64,000 nt of DNA. It comes from Nitrospina sp. Its GTDB lineage: Bacteria > Nitrospinota > Nitrospinia > Nitrospinales > JACRGP01. The stretch covers positions 1 to 64,000 of the forward strand of contig JACAVV010000023.1 in the NCBI GenBank assembly GCA_024648695.1, read 5' to 3'. Made by a program: the position numbers and the translations under genes. Positions 8,758-17,569 of this stretch are shown piece by piece. The notes under the pieces were generated by a model. That model saw nothing but the letters and a program-made list of their open reading frames with translations, was not told the DNA's origin and did no database searches. The stretch's first letter is position 1. Every line of letters begins with the position of its first letter.

Positions 8758-10772
8758 TCCCGATGCTCCTGCAAGTAAAAAATTTAAAGACCCATTTTCG
8801 CGTGGGAGTGAACAAGGTAGCGGAAGCGGTCAATGGCGTTTCGTTCGACCTGGAGCAGGGCAAAACCCTGGCCATCGTGGGAGAATCAGGGTGCGGCAAA
8901 ACCCAAACTGCATTTTCCATAATGCGGCTGGTTGCTGAAAACGGGTATCACCCAGAAGGGGAAATTCTTTTCGATAGTAAAAGTATTCTGCAATGCACAG
9001 AAGATGACATGCGGCACTTGCGCGGCAACGATATCGCCATGATTTTTCAGGAACCCATGACCTCTCTCAACCCTTTGTACCGGATCAGCAACCAACTGGA
9101 GGAACCGTTAAGACTACACAGGCAAATGGAAAAAGGTGCCGCCCGCCAACGGGCTATGGAACTTCTGGATCATGTCGGGATTCCTGATCCGGAAAAACGT
9201 CTGGACAGCTTTCCACACGAGCTTTCCGGTGGTATGAAACAGCGTGTGATGATCGCCATGGCGCTCGCCTGCCAGCCAAAGTTGCTTATCGCTGATGAAC
9301 CCACCACCGCTCTGGATGTTACCATTCAGGCCCAGGTTCTGCGCTTGATGTCAGATTTACAGCAGGAGACAGGCATGGCGATCCTTCTAATTACGCACGA
9401 CTTGGGAATTGTGAACCAAATGGCGGATCAAATTTGCATCATGTACGCAGGAAGAATTGCCGAGCAGGGAAGCCGCGAGCAGGTGCTAGGACATCGAACG
9501 CATCCTTACACCCAACGCTTGTTCGACTCGATTCCCAAACCGGGAGACGCCGATTTCCAGTTGAACACCATCCCCGGTATGGTCCCGCCTGCCACGGAAT
9601 ACGGCAAGGGCTGTTTGTTTGCGGAGCGTTGCGCCTATGTGATGGACGTATGCCGAAAGGAAGAGAGTAAGGTGTATTCGCCCACTCCCGGACACCAGAT
9701 CACGTGCCATTTATTGAAAAATGCGGAAACGGAAAACCCTGTGTTCGAAAATAACCGTCTGCCCTCCCCCCCCAAACCAACCAGTCAGGAAAACCTGATT
9801 ACGGTGCGTGACCTTAAAACTCATTTTCCCTTATACAAGGGAGTTTTTAAACGGGTAGCAGGCTACGTGAAAGCGGTGGATGATATTTCCATCACGATCC
9901 GAAAAGGGTCGACCCTGGCGCTGGTGGGGGAATCAGGTTGCGGAAAAACAACACTGGGAGAATCGATTCTGCGTCTCAATCGAGAAGTGAAAGGCGAGGT
10001 GATTTACCAGGGCCAGAATATTCTGGGTTTTAACAAGGAAGACTTCAAAAAACTTCGCAGGCACCTTCAGATCATTTTTCAGGATCCATTCGGATCCCTC
10101 TCTCCGCGCATGACCATCGATAATATTGTTGGCGAGGGACTGAAGGTCCATTACCCGGACATGTCCAGCGAAGATATCAATTCAGCGGTGATAAAGGTAT
10201 TGCAGGAAGTGGGACTGGGCCCCTCCGTTATGGACCGCTACCCTCACGAGTTTTCGGGTGGACAACGGCAAAGGATCAGTATCGCACGGACCCTGATCCT
10301 GGAACCGGAGTTCCTTGTGCTGGACGAACCCACCAGCGCCCTGGATGTATCCGTACAGGCCCAGGTTTTAAACTTGCTGAAAGAATTGCAATCACGCCGG
10401 GAATTGACTTACCTGTTCATTACGCACAATTTGAGCGTGGTGGAATACATGGCGGACAAAGTGGCCATCATGTATCTCGGCCGTATCGTGGAATACGCGG
10501 AAGTGGAGGATATATTCAAATCGCCACAACACCCCTACACCCAATCGCTGTTGGCGGCGGTGCCCAGCCTGAAAGAACGCAAACCCTTTGACACGCTTTT
10601 AGGTGATGTTCCCTCTCCATTAAAACCGCCCAGCGGATGCTTCTTTCATCCACGATGCCCTATTTACCTGAACGAACCTGAGGGATCCGAACTGCGGCAA
10701 AAATGCAAAAACGTTTATCCCGAAAGCCTGGTAAAGAATAATACCGAAGTGGCCTGCCATGCGATTAAATAA
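8754..10772 (+). CDS. yejF: Dual ATPase of the peptide importer, YejF-like
   Basis: Two complete ABC ATPases in one chain energise the importer. In the first half, Walker A is G43-ESGCGKT, the signature LSGG is at 157-160 and Walker B is LLIADEP (177-183). The second half repeats these (GESGCGKTT near 390, SGGQRQR near 500, [11 protein letters not shown]). Each half ends in the Cys-containing oligopeptide-transporter C-terminal domain ([22 protein letters not shown]). The start is uncertain: a TTG at 8754 overlaps the yejE stop and lies four bases after AAAGG, whereas an ATG at 8763 is thirteen bases away. I kept the TTG. Confidence 0.92.
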   Translation: MIPMLLQVKNLKTHFRVGVNKVAEAVNGVSFDLEQGKTLAIVGESGCGKTQTAFSIMRLVAENGYHPEGEILFDSKSILQCTEDDMRHLRGNDIAMIFQEPMTSLNPLYRISNQLEEPLRLHRQMEKGAARQRAMELLDHVGIPDPEKRLDSFPHELSGGMKQRVMIAMALACQPKLLIADEPTTALDVTIQAQVLRLMSDLQQETGMAILLITHDLGIVNQMADQICIMYAGRIAEQGSREQVLGHRTHPYTQRLFDSIPKPGDADFQLNTIPGMVPPATEYGKGCLFAERCAYVMDVCRKEESKVYSPTPGHQITCHLLKNAETENPVFENNRLPSPPKPTSQENLITVRDLKTHFPLYKGVFKRVAGYVKAVDDISITIRKGSTLALVGESGCGKTTLGESILRLNREVKGEVIYQGQNILGFNKEDFKKLRRHLQIIFQDPFGSLSPRMTIDNIVGEGLKVHYPDMSSEDINSAVIKVLQEVGLGPSVMDRYPHEFSGGQRQRISIARTLILEPEFLVLDEPTSALDVSVQAQVLNLLKELQSRRELTYLFITHNLSVVEYMADKVAIMYLGRIVEYAEVEDIFKSPQHPYTQSLLAAVPSLKERKPFDTLLGDVPSPLKPPSGCFFHPRCPIYLNEPEGSELRQKCKNVYPESLVKNNTEVACHAIK

Positions 10773-10789
10773 AAAACCTTAGGAAATTA

Positions 10790-12988
10790 TCACCCCTCCT
10801 TCATCACTTCCACATCCACCGACTTAAAGGACGGCGTCCTGGATTGCTCATCAATCTGGCGCGGAACCAGGACGTTGGACTCAGGATAATACATCATGAT
10901 ATTTCCTGACTTGATCGGATACGCCAGGAGCTTCAAGTTTCCCATCGCTCCCACATCGTTCTGAACGCGCACCCGATCATTTTCCCTGAATCCCAATCGC
11001 TGAATATCCTCCGCATTCATCAAAACTACATCCCGCGATTCTATACCCCGGTATTTATCAAATTCCTCATACACGACGGTATTGAACTGGCCTTCGGAAC
11101 GAACGGTCATCAATTTGAACGATCGGCTAGAGTTCGATTTTAGATCCGGCGAATCACAAACAGTAAACCGTGCCTTCCCGTTGGACGTTGCAAATTGCGG
11201 TTCGTGCAAGATCCTGCCCGAAATATGAAACTCCTTCCGGGTCTCGTCTATGGATTGCATGCTTTCGAATCCGGGAATCACGCCTGAAATCACTTTTCGG
11301 ATATTGGAAGTTTTTCCCAACTCCTGCCAGGGGATCGGGCCTTCGGGAAAAATTCTGTGCGCGATGGCGGAAATAATATTCACTTCGCTCATCGGACCCG
11401 AATGCCTGGCGTGTCCGCCGTCACTCATGCGAACAAAATTGAACATGCTTTCCTGAGTCGTCGCCTGCGGTTCTTCGTCTCGTGCCAAAACGGGCAATAT
11501 CAAAGTTTCCTTACCCATACCACGAAAATGGCCTTGATTGAGAGTGGTGTTCATGTAGAGCACAAAACCGATTTTTCGGAGTGCCTTCTGGGCAAACATG
11601 GCGTCGGGGTTCGACCCGTACAAATTACCTCCCAGATTCCAGGCAAAATCAATTTCCCCCTTGTTTGCCGATTCCATACAAGCCAGAGTATCCATACCCT
11701 TTCCTGTGGGTAGACGTATTTTATAATACGATTCCAGGTTGTCGAAAAACGCTTTCTTCAATTGAGGCGTCACGCCTACCGATCCGATCCCCTGCACGTT
11801 GCTGTGACCGCGCAGAGGAAGCAGTCCCGCATGACGCCGTCCCACCATGCCGCGCAAAAGCGCCAGATTGACCAGCGATTGCACATTACCCACACCATGC
11901 GCATGATGGGTGAGTCCCATCGCCCAGGCGAACACAACGTTTTTTGCTGATGCGTATTGTTGGGCTATATCTTCGATATCTGACCGAGGCACCCCCGATT
12001 CGGATTCGATGTCCTGCCAGGACGTTTGTTGGATCTGGTATTGATACGCTTCAAAATGCTCCGTGTTGGCAGTGATGAAATCGGATTCCAGAATTTGGGA
12101 ATTTCTTTCGGCCAGTTCAAACAGGCTTTTCGCAATTCCCTTGCCAAGCGCAATATCGCCTCCGATATGAGGTTGAATGAAGGTGCTGGCGATTTCCGAA
12201 CCAAACAGCAAACTTCGAAAATCGGAAGGGACTGCAAAGTTTTCCAGTCCACGTTCCCGCGCTGGATTGACCACAATCACCCGCCCTCCCCTGCGCCGGA
12301 TTTCCATCAGGATGTGCATGAAGCGCGGATGGTTGGATGGCGGGTTGGCTCCCCATAGAAATATCAAATCGGTGTGATCCAGATCTTCCAGATTGATCGT
12401 AGCCGTGCCCGTTCCAAGACTTTGCGTGAGGCCCACGCCGGAGGCTTGATGACAATAGTAAGAACAATTGTTCACATTATTGGTGCCATACATACGCGCA
12501 AACAATTGCAATAAGAATCCCGCCTCATTTGAAGACCTCCCACTGAAATAGAAAAAACTTTGTTCGGGGGGGGTCGACCGGATTCGAGCCTCAATTTTTT
12601 GCAAAGCTTCATCCCAGGAAATCGGCTGATAATGGCTGGCACCTTCTGCGGCGTAGAGTGGTTGGACCAATCGACCCGACCTTTCCAGTTGACGCGGTGT
12701 CCAGGATCTCAAACCATCCAGATCGTTTTCGGCAAAAAACCGTGAGTCTATCGCCCCCTGCATGTCCGAAGCCTGCGCCTGAAACGACTTATTACATACC
12801 GCGGGGAAATGACCCTTTTCGTTTACCAGACCGCCCTTTTGTCCTCCCATTCCCAAAGCGCAACTTTTGCAACTGTTTTTCGACAAAAGCGATCGCAATA
12901 TTCCCGTAACCCCAGCCTTTCTGGAAAGTTTCAGTGAATACAAAATCGCGCCCCAACCCCCTGCCGATTTGGGCAATTTATCATTCAT
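10790..12988 (-). CDS. Molybdopterin oxidoreductase of the FdhF/YdeP family
   Basis: A large molybdopterin-dependent oxidoreductase related to formate dehydrogenase alpha subunits. Near the N-terminus is a two-Cys motif, C43-K-S-C46-ALGMGGQ, in place of a full four-Cys [4Fe-4S] site. The active-site region reads NNCSYYCHQASGVGL, followed by GTGTATI and the NHPR motif, which is the YdeP pattern. The C-terminal domain (about 610-732) is the dinucleotide-binding barrel. The 732 residues match the family. The reaction is not established; YdeP is linked to acid resistance in E. coli. No FdhD, membrane subunit or electron partner is adjacent. A strong AGGAGG ribosome-binding site lies at 12994-12999. 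Confidence 0.85.
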   Translation of the reverse strand: MNDKLPKSAGGWGAILYSLKLSRKAGVTGILRSLLSKNSCKSCALGMGGQKGGLVNEKGHFPAVCNKSFQAQASDMQGAIDSRFFAENDLDGLRSWTPRQLERSGRLVQPLYAAEGASHYQPISWDEALQKIEARIRSTPPEQSFFYFSGRSSNEAGFLLQLFARMYGTNNVNNCSYYCHQASGVGLTQSLGTGTATINLEDLDHTDLIFLWGANPPSNHPRFMHILMEIRRRGGRVIVVNPARERGLENFAVPSDFRSLLFGSEIASTFIQPHIGGDIALGKGIAKSLFELAERNSQILESDFITANTEHFEAYQYQIQQTSWQDIESESGVPRSDIEDIAQQYASAKNVVFAWAMGLTHHAHGVGNVQSLVNLALLRGMVGRRHAGLLPLRGHSNVQGIGSVGVTPQLKKAFFDNLESYYKIRLPTGKGMDTLACMESANKGEIDFAWNLGGNLYGSNPDAMFAQKALRKIGFVLYMNTTLNQGHFRGMGKETLILPVLARDEEPQATTQESMFNFVRMSDGGHARHSGPMSEVNIISAIAHRIFPEGPIPWQELGKTSNIRKVISGVIPGFESMQSIDETRKEFHISGRILHEPQFATSNGKARFTVCDSPDLKSNSSRSFKLMTVRSEGQFNTVVYEEFDKYRGIESRDVVLMNAEDIQRLGFRENDRVRVQNDVGAMGNLKLLAYPIKSGNIMMYYPESNVLVPRQIDEQSRTPSFKSVDVEVMKEG

Positions 12989-13005
12989 GCGAACCTCCTA
13001 TGACC

Positions 13006-13041
13006 CCGCTTTTACCTAAATCAAGGTAATTCCAAAAGCGG
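13006..13041. repeat. Nested inverted repeat in the leader of the molybdoenzyme gene
   Basis: The outer arms CCGCTTTT (13006-13013) and AAAAGCGG (13034-13041) are perfect. The inner arms TACCT and AGGTA (13013-13017 and 13024-13028) are also complementary, so the whole can fold as one bulged hairpin. On the minus strand it ends seven bases before the AGGAGG of the downstream gene. It could be a protein operator or an RNA control element. Confidence 0.5.
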
Positions 13042-13097
13042 CATCAAATTATAACATTATACAACTTATTGATATTTTTAGCCTTAGTTGAACGAAC

Positions 13098-13126
13098 TTT
13101 ACATCCTGTTCCATTCTCGTTATATT
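13098..13126 (+). promoter_or_regulatory. Sigma-70-type promoter for the TPR gene
   Basis: The -35 box TTTACA (13098-13103) and the -10 box TATATT (13121-13126) are 17 bases apart. Transcription would start near 13133, leaving about 20 bases of leader before the ATG at 13152. Confidence 0.6.
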
Positions 13127-13151
13127 ATTAACAAGGGACGCAACTAAAATT

Positions 13152-13832
13152 ATGAATAAGTTCTCTCTCACAGTCGTTATTCTGCTGTTCAGTATCTTTG
13201 CTTATCCCAAAAGCCACGCCGAAATCGAAGCAACCAAAGTTACCTCTCTCGTAAGTGTACTTAAAAAAAATCCCGAAGACATCAACAAGCTATCCTTACT
13301 GGGATTGTACAATTTAAAAAACGGTGAATATCAGCAAGCTCTGGCTCCCCTCAATAAAGCTCTAGACCTGCAACCCAAAAAGGCGGACCCCCATTTTCAT
13401 CTGGGCATGGCGTACGCCGCATTGGGTCAACACGAGGCCAAGATTCGGGAATTTCAGGAAACCCTGCGACTGAACCCCAAACATTCCGCGGCGCACTTCA
13501 AAATTGGCTTATCCAAAGCGGCGATGCGACTGCATCAGGAAGCCATCGAGCATTATAAAATCGCAGTGACCAATAATTCGGACGATCCCTGGATTCATTA
13601 TTTTCTTTCCTTATCATTTTACCAGACTCACCGCTACAAGGAAGCATTGAAACCTCTACATCGCTCCATCCAACTGGATCCCAATAACGCGGTGTTCTGT
13701 TATTTGCTTGGTTTGACTTATATGAAACTTGAGCGCTGGGAACAATCCCTGCCCCACATGAAAAAAGCCCTTGAGTTAGCCCCTACCCTGCCCCAGGAAA
13801 TGAAAGACAAGCGTTTCACCGACCTGCGGTAA
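13152..13832 (+). CDS. Exported tetratricopeptide-repeat protein
   Basis: A 226-residue protein with a signal peptide (residues 1-23, ending SHA) and no lipobox, so it is predicted periplasmic. Residues 30-215 form about five TPR units; the consensus pattern (for example LDLQPKKADPHFHLGMAYAALG) is clear. TPR arrays are protein-binding scaffolds, so the partner cannot be deduced. It is transcribed alone from its own promoter, with two terminator-like hairpins downstream. It is read divergently from the molybdoenzyme gene, but nothing links the two functionally. Confidence 0.85.
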   Translation: MNKFSLTVVILLFSIFAYPKSHAEIEATKVTSLVSVLKKNPEDINKLSLLGLYNLKNGEYQQALAPLNKALDLQPKKADPHFHLGMAYAALGQHEAKIREFQETLRLNPKHSAAHFKIGLSKAAMRLHQEAIEHYKIAVTNNSDDPWIHYFLSLSFYQTHRYKEALKPLHRSIQLDPNNAVFCYLLGLTYMKLERWEQSLPHMKKALELAPTLPQEMKDKRFTDLR

Positions 13833-13845
13833 AAATGAACCGCTA

Positions 13846-13936
13846 ATGATGGAGTTATTTTCTCCATCATCCAGTCCCTAAACCTTAAAAACTATTTTCT
13901 ATATCTTGACATCCTGAAAGGCATTCGGGTTTTTTT
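13846..13936 (+). terminator. Terminator region after the TPR gene
   Basis: A 9-bp hairpin, ATGATGGAG/CTCCATCAT (13846-13854 and 13862-13870), follows the TPR stop without a T-run. A second hairpin, CCTGAA/TTCGGG (13913-13918 and 13924-13929, one G-T pair), is followed by seven T (13930-13936) and is the better intrinsic terminator. Confidence 0.6.
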
Positions 13937-14293
13937 ATTAAAAAATATCTTCGAAAATTTAGAAAGTATTTGCCGTAGTTTTGTGACGGTCCCATGGGGC
14001 GCCTTTTTTTGGGAATATTATTTTCATAGAATCTATTCTCAGAATCAGTCCACCTATCGGCTATTCAAGTAGTATTTCTTTAAGACTGCTCTAAACAAAA
14101 AAATGCAAATTGCTGAGTGTGGACATTCCCGGAACAGTAAAGTCAATCCTGGAGGCTCGGTTTCAGATTAAGCTTTCAATTTTAATTGCATTCTGGAGAT
14201 CAATAATTTTTTCCGAATTCACTTTAATTTTTTCTTAAGAGATATATATTATTAAAGTAAAGGTTCTGGTTTCAAATTTGGAGGCTAAGGACA
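13937..14293. other. AT-rich non-coding stretch before the proline dehydrogenase gene
   Basis: I find no gene here. A third terminator-like hairpin (13988-14003, GG/CC plus CCC/GGG stem) followed by seven T (14004-14010) is present. A TATATT at about 14245 could be a -10 box for the next gene, but no good -35 is in register. The last bases contain the ribosome-binding site AAGGA just before the ATG at 14294. No riboswitch or small RNA is recognisable. Confidence 0.5.
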
Positions 14294-15160
14294 ATGCAAC
14301 TACTCTACCCTTTCGCAAAACGGTTTATTGCCGGTCAGGATTTACCGACAGCCCTAAAGTCAATCAAAGGATTGAACCACTCGGGATTTTTGTCAACGGT
14401 TGACATTTTAGGCGAAAATACGAGGTCAGCTGAAGAAGCCGAAAACGCAAAACGCGAATATCTGGATTTGTTAAAAAAAATTGAAGATGTCTCCTGGCCG
14501 CTCGATCTTTCGATCAAGGTGACCCAGATGGGTCTCGATATCGATCCGGATCTCTGCAAAAACAATATTCGTGAAATTTTGCAATCCGCAAAACATCATT
14601 CAGTACGTTTTGATATCGAAGGGTCTGATTACACGCAAAGAACACTGGACCTATCCAGAGAACTGCATGAAACTTATAAAAATCTGGGACAGGCGGTACA
14701 AGCCTACCTGTTTCGAACCGAGCGGGATGTAGAGGATTTGGTGCAACGTGGCATATCCGTCCGACTGTGCAAGGGGGCTTACAAGGAACCACCCAATGTG
14801 GCCTATCAGTCGATGGATGACATCCGCAAAAACTTTCGCTCTCTGATGTTTCTTCTACTCAAGGAGGGATTCATTCCGGCCATCGCCACGCACGATGAAA
14901 TTTTAATCCGGGACGCTTTGTCTTTCATTAAAGCAGAAAACATCGACCCCAAAACCTTTTATTTCGAAATGCTGTACGGGGTTCGCAGAGATTTGCAAAA
15001 GCAGTTGCTGAAAGAAGGATATCAGGTTCGTATCTACGTTCCATTCGGTAAATCCTGGCTACCGTATACCTTACGACGCCTTGCGGAGAGGAAAGAGAAT
15101 ATTATGTTTGTCGTGAAAGGATTGTTTCGCGAAACCTTCGGCCTGGGAAAACTGAATTAG
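14294..15160 (+). CDS. Proline dehydrogenase, monofunctional
   Basis: Oxidises L-proline to pyrroline-5-carboxylate with FAD, passing electrons to the quinone pool. The 288 residues match the single-domain form rather than the bifunctional PutA. Conserved elements are FDIEG (107-111), RLCKGAY (157-163), IATHD (197-201), FEMLYGVR (224-231) and the C-terminal YVPFG...YTLRRLAER segment (248-266) that binds substrate carboxylate and the FAD. The partner pyrroline-5-carboxylate dehydrogenase is not next to it. The first glycosyltransferase gene starts five bases after the stop, so they are probably co-transcribed, which is an unusual pairing. Confidence 0.92.
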   Translation: MQLLYPFAKRFIAGQDLPTALKSIKGLNHSGFLSTVDILGENTRSAEEAENAKREYLDLLKKIEDVSWPLDLSIKVTQMGLDIDPDLCKNNIREILQSAKHHSVRFDIEGSDYTQRTLDLSRELHETYKNLGQAVQAYLFRTERDVEDLVQRGISVRLCKGAYKEPPNVAYQSMDDIRKNFRSLMFLLLKEGFIPAIATHDEILIRDALSFIKAENIDPKTFYFEMLYGVRRDLQKQLLKEGYQVRIYVPFGKSWLPYTLRRLAERKENIMFVVKGLFRETFGLGKLN

Positions 15161-15165
15161 TTTTC

Positions 15166-16395
15166 ATGGACACCAGGAATCCGCCCTCTTCTCCCAGAGT
15201 TTGTTTTTTAACCACATCCTATCCCAGATGGGAAGGTGATTTCGCCGGTTCCTTCGTATGCAAGTTTGCGGAACATTTGATTTCATCGGGAAGCCTGGTA
15301 ACTGTTGTGGCTCCCCATGATGTCAGGATGAATTCAAGCTCCTGGTCCCAGGCAACCCTCCATCATTTTCGATATGCTTTCCCGGCACGGTGCCAAACCC
15401 TCGCTTATGGCGACGGCATGCCGGATCAAATCAGTAAGAACAAATTCAGGCTGGCTTTACTGCCAGGATTCCTGCTGTCATTTTCCCTTAATGCATTAAA
15501 AGCATCAACCAATTCTGATATTGTCCAGGCTTTTTGGTCTGTAAGCACTCCAGCTGGACTTTTGCTGAAATGGATGCGAAAAATTCCTTTGGTGATTCAT
15601 GTTTGGGGAAGCGACACGGTACTTTTAAGATTGCCCGTATTGTCCTGGTTTTTCAAACGGATATTATTTCAAGCCAATGCGATTGTTTGCGAAAGTTTCC
15701 AATTTAAAAAATTCCTGGTTGACCACGGCATTGACGAGGCTTGCATCGAAGTGATTCCTAATGGAATCGATCTGAACCGCTTTGCGCCGGGCGACCGTAG
15801 TCTTGCAAGAAAGGAATTGGGACTGGACCCCGACAAGAAAATAATAATAACTGTAGGAAGAATGATCGACTGCAAAGGCCAAAGATATTTGATCGATTCC
15901 CTACCCTTCATTTTAAGGGATGAGCCATCCATGCAGTTGGTTTTTGTTGGGGATGGCAAATTACGATCCTCTCTGGAAAAACAAGTACAATCATTAGGCC
16001 TGAAAGAGCGCGTGATGTTCGCAGGTACGCAGGACCATGCCGCTATACCGAAATGGTTGCAATCTGCCGATGTGTTTGCACTTCCCAGTTTGCGCGACGG
16101 CAGTCCCAATGTTATTTTGGAGGCCATGGCATGCGGTTTGCCCATCGTCTCGACACCCGTGAACGGTCTTTCGGAAATGGTTCGGGACGGAGTGAATGGG
16201 TTGCTGGTTCCACCGGAATCTTCTGTAGAACTGGCGGGAAAAATCAATGAGGTTCTTAAAGATCCTTCTCTCAATAACAGGTTGTCAAAGGGGGCTCTGG
16301 ATACTATTGCCAATCATTATGGAACGTGGAACGATCAAGCCCGAAAGTTGTTAAACCTTTACAAGCGTATTCTCGCTGAACAAAATAATTCATGA
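15166..16395 (+). CDS. Family 4 glycosyltransferase
   Basis: A GT-B retaining glycosyltransferase of 409 residues that would move a sugar from a nucleotide donor to a glycan or lipid. The N-terminal Rossmann domain opens with VCFLTTSYPRWEGDFAGSF. The C-terminal donor-binding domain has PNGIDLNRF near 198, TVGRMIDCKGQRYLIDS near 226 and the E-x7-E motif region SPNVILEAMACGLP near 320. There is no signal peptide, so it acts on the cytoplasmic face of the membrane. The acceptor is unknown. A second GT4 gene follows after 30 bases, suggesting a two-step glycan assembly. Confidence 0.9.
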   Translation: MDTRNPPSSPRVCFLTTSYPRWEGDFAGSFVCKFAEHLISSGSLVTVVAPHDVRMNSSSWSQATLHHFRYAFPARCQTLAYGDGMPDQISKNKFRLALLPGFLLSFSLNALKASTNSDIVQAFWSVSTPAGLLLKWMRKIPLVIHVWGSDTVLLRLPVLSWFFKRILFQANAIVCESFQFKKFLVDHGIDEACIEVIPNGIDLNRFAPGDRSLARKELGLDPDKKIIITVGRMIDCKGQRYLIDSLPFILRDEPSMQLVFVGDGKLRSSLEKQVQSLGLKERVMFAGTQDHAAIPKWLQSADVFALPSLRDGSPNVILEAMACGLPIVSTPVNGLSEMVRDGVNGLLVPPESSVELAGKINEVLKDPSLNNRLSKGALDTIANHYGTWNDQARKLLNLYKRILAEQNNS

Positions 16396-16425
16396 TCAAT
16401 TCATTCTATGCTCTAAAGGATCTCA

Positions 16426-17556
16426 ATGGCGCGATCCTTTAATGTCCTGACGGTATACTACAAACACAAGCCGGGTGGGTTTTGCAAACGTATGGATCTT
16501 TCGGTTCGAGCCTATCTGGACCAGGGTTGGGAAGTCCACTATGTTGCTGTGGAAGCCTATCCCTATAATCATTCCAATCTGATTCCGCATATTCTCCCCT
16601 CCCCCTTCCAAACCACTCAATCTCTCTGGTTTTGGATGTACTTTTTTTTGTTCTCTCCCTGGTTCGTTTTGTTTGTTGGAATGAAATATCGAATCCGTCT
16701 TCTGTCCTCCGTCTCCCCCCTGTATGCCTGGGTAGGACTTCCCCTGAAGGTATTGACCCAGATTCCTGGATTGACTTTTATATGGTCGAAACCCACTTTC
16801 AACACCGACTGCAGGGACAGTCTGACTATTCTTAAGTGGTTGGAAAGCGGACTTGAGGCCGGCGGATTGTATTTTTCTGATCAACTTCTGGCAAATTCGC
16901 ACGGAAGCCGCAATGCCTGGATAGAAGCTTATGGAAGGTTGGCGGAACGAATTGACGTTCTACCCAATAATATGGAAGACCCTCCATTCGATAAAACTTT
17001 ACAGAGAAAACAACTTCTCGATGAATTTTCCTTGAACTCGAAAAGCTTCATCATCGCAACTTCGGGAATTCTTGAGCCTCACAAAAATGTGGAATTGTTG
17101 ACCACCGCTTTTTCAAAAATCTCATCAAGGGATCCAATACTTTTAATCATAGGAGAGGGCCAACAAAGGACTGAACTGGAAATTCTAGCCGAGTCCCTGG
17201 ATTGCAAGGACAGAATTGTTTTTACCGGCTGGAGAAGCGATGTGCTTGCATTGGTTCAGGGAGCGGATGTCTTTGTTTTGCCTTCCTTGCGGGAAGGGAT
17301 GTCGGAAGCTTTGCTGGAAGCTACCACCTGCAAGATCCCCTGCCTGATCAGCGCCATTCCTGAAAGCATGGAAGTAATTCGAAATCCCGAACAACATTTT
17401 GACCCAACCAACGCTGAGGAACTTGCGATGAAATTAGCACGTTGCCTGGAAGACCCGGATTATTATCAGGAACTGGTAACTGCGACCCAAAACGACAAAG
17501 CCCGTTATGTATTCGACTGGAAAACTGCCTTAATAGAAAAACTAAATATAAAGTGA
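16426..17556 (+). CDS. Family 4 glycosyltransferase
   Basis: A second GT-B glycosyltransferase of 376 residues. A hydrophobic stretch (about residues 67-88, Trp/Phe-rich) may anchor it at the membrane. The C-terminal donor domain shows SGILEPHKNVELL near 210, GEGQQRTELE near 245 and the E-x7-E region SLREGMSEALLEA near 287. It lacks the GDF/AGSF start of its neighbour, so the two are not recent duplicates. The acceptor is unknown. It converges with the nitroreductase-AKR gene; only 13 bases separate the stops and I see no terminator there. Confidence 0.88.
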   Translation: MARSFNVLTVYYKHKPGGFCKRMDLSVRAYLDQGWEVHYVAVEAYPYNHSNLIPHILPSPFQTTQSLWFWMYFFLFSPWFVLFVGMKYRIRLLSSVSPLYAWVGLPLKVLTQIPGLTFIWSKPTFNTDCRDSLTILKWLESGLEAGGLYFSDQLLANSHGSRNAWIEAYGRLAERIDVLPNNMEDPPFDKTLQRKQLLDEFSLNSKSFIIATSGILEPHKNVELLTTAFSKISSRDPILLIIGEGQQRTELEILAESLDCKDRIVFTGWRSDVLALVQGADVFVLPSLREGMSEALLEATTCKIPCLISAIPESMEVIRNPEQHFDPTNAEELAMKLARCLEDPDYYQELVTATQNDKARYVFDWKTALIEKLNIK

Positions 17557-17569
17557 TCCGTTGGGTTAA

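Noticed and set aside
13937-14293. A riboswitch or small RNA before the proline dehydrogenase gene
   Set aside because: Only terminator-like hairpins are seen; no conserved riboswitch core is recognisable.
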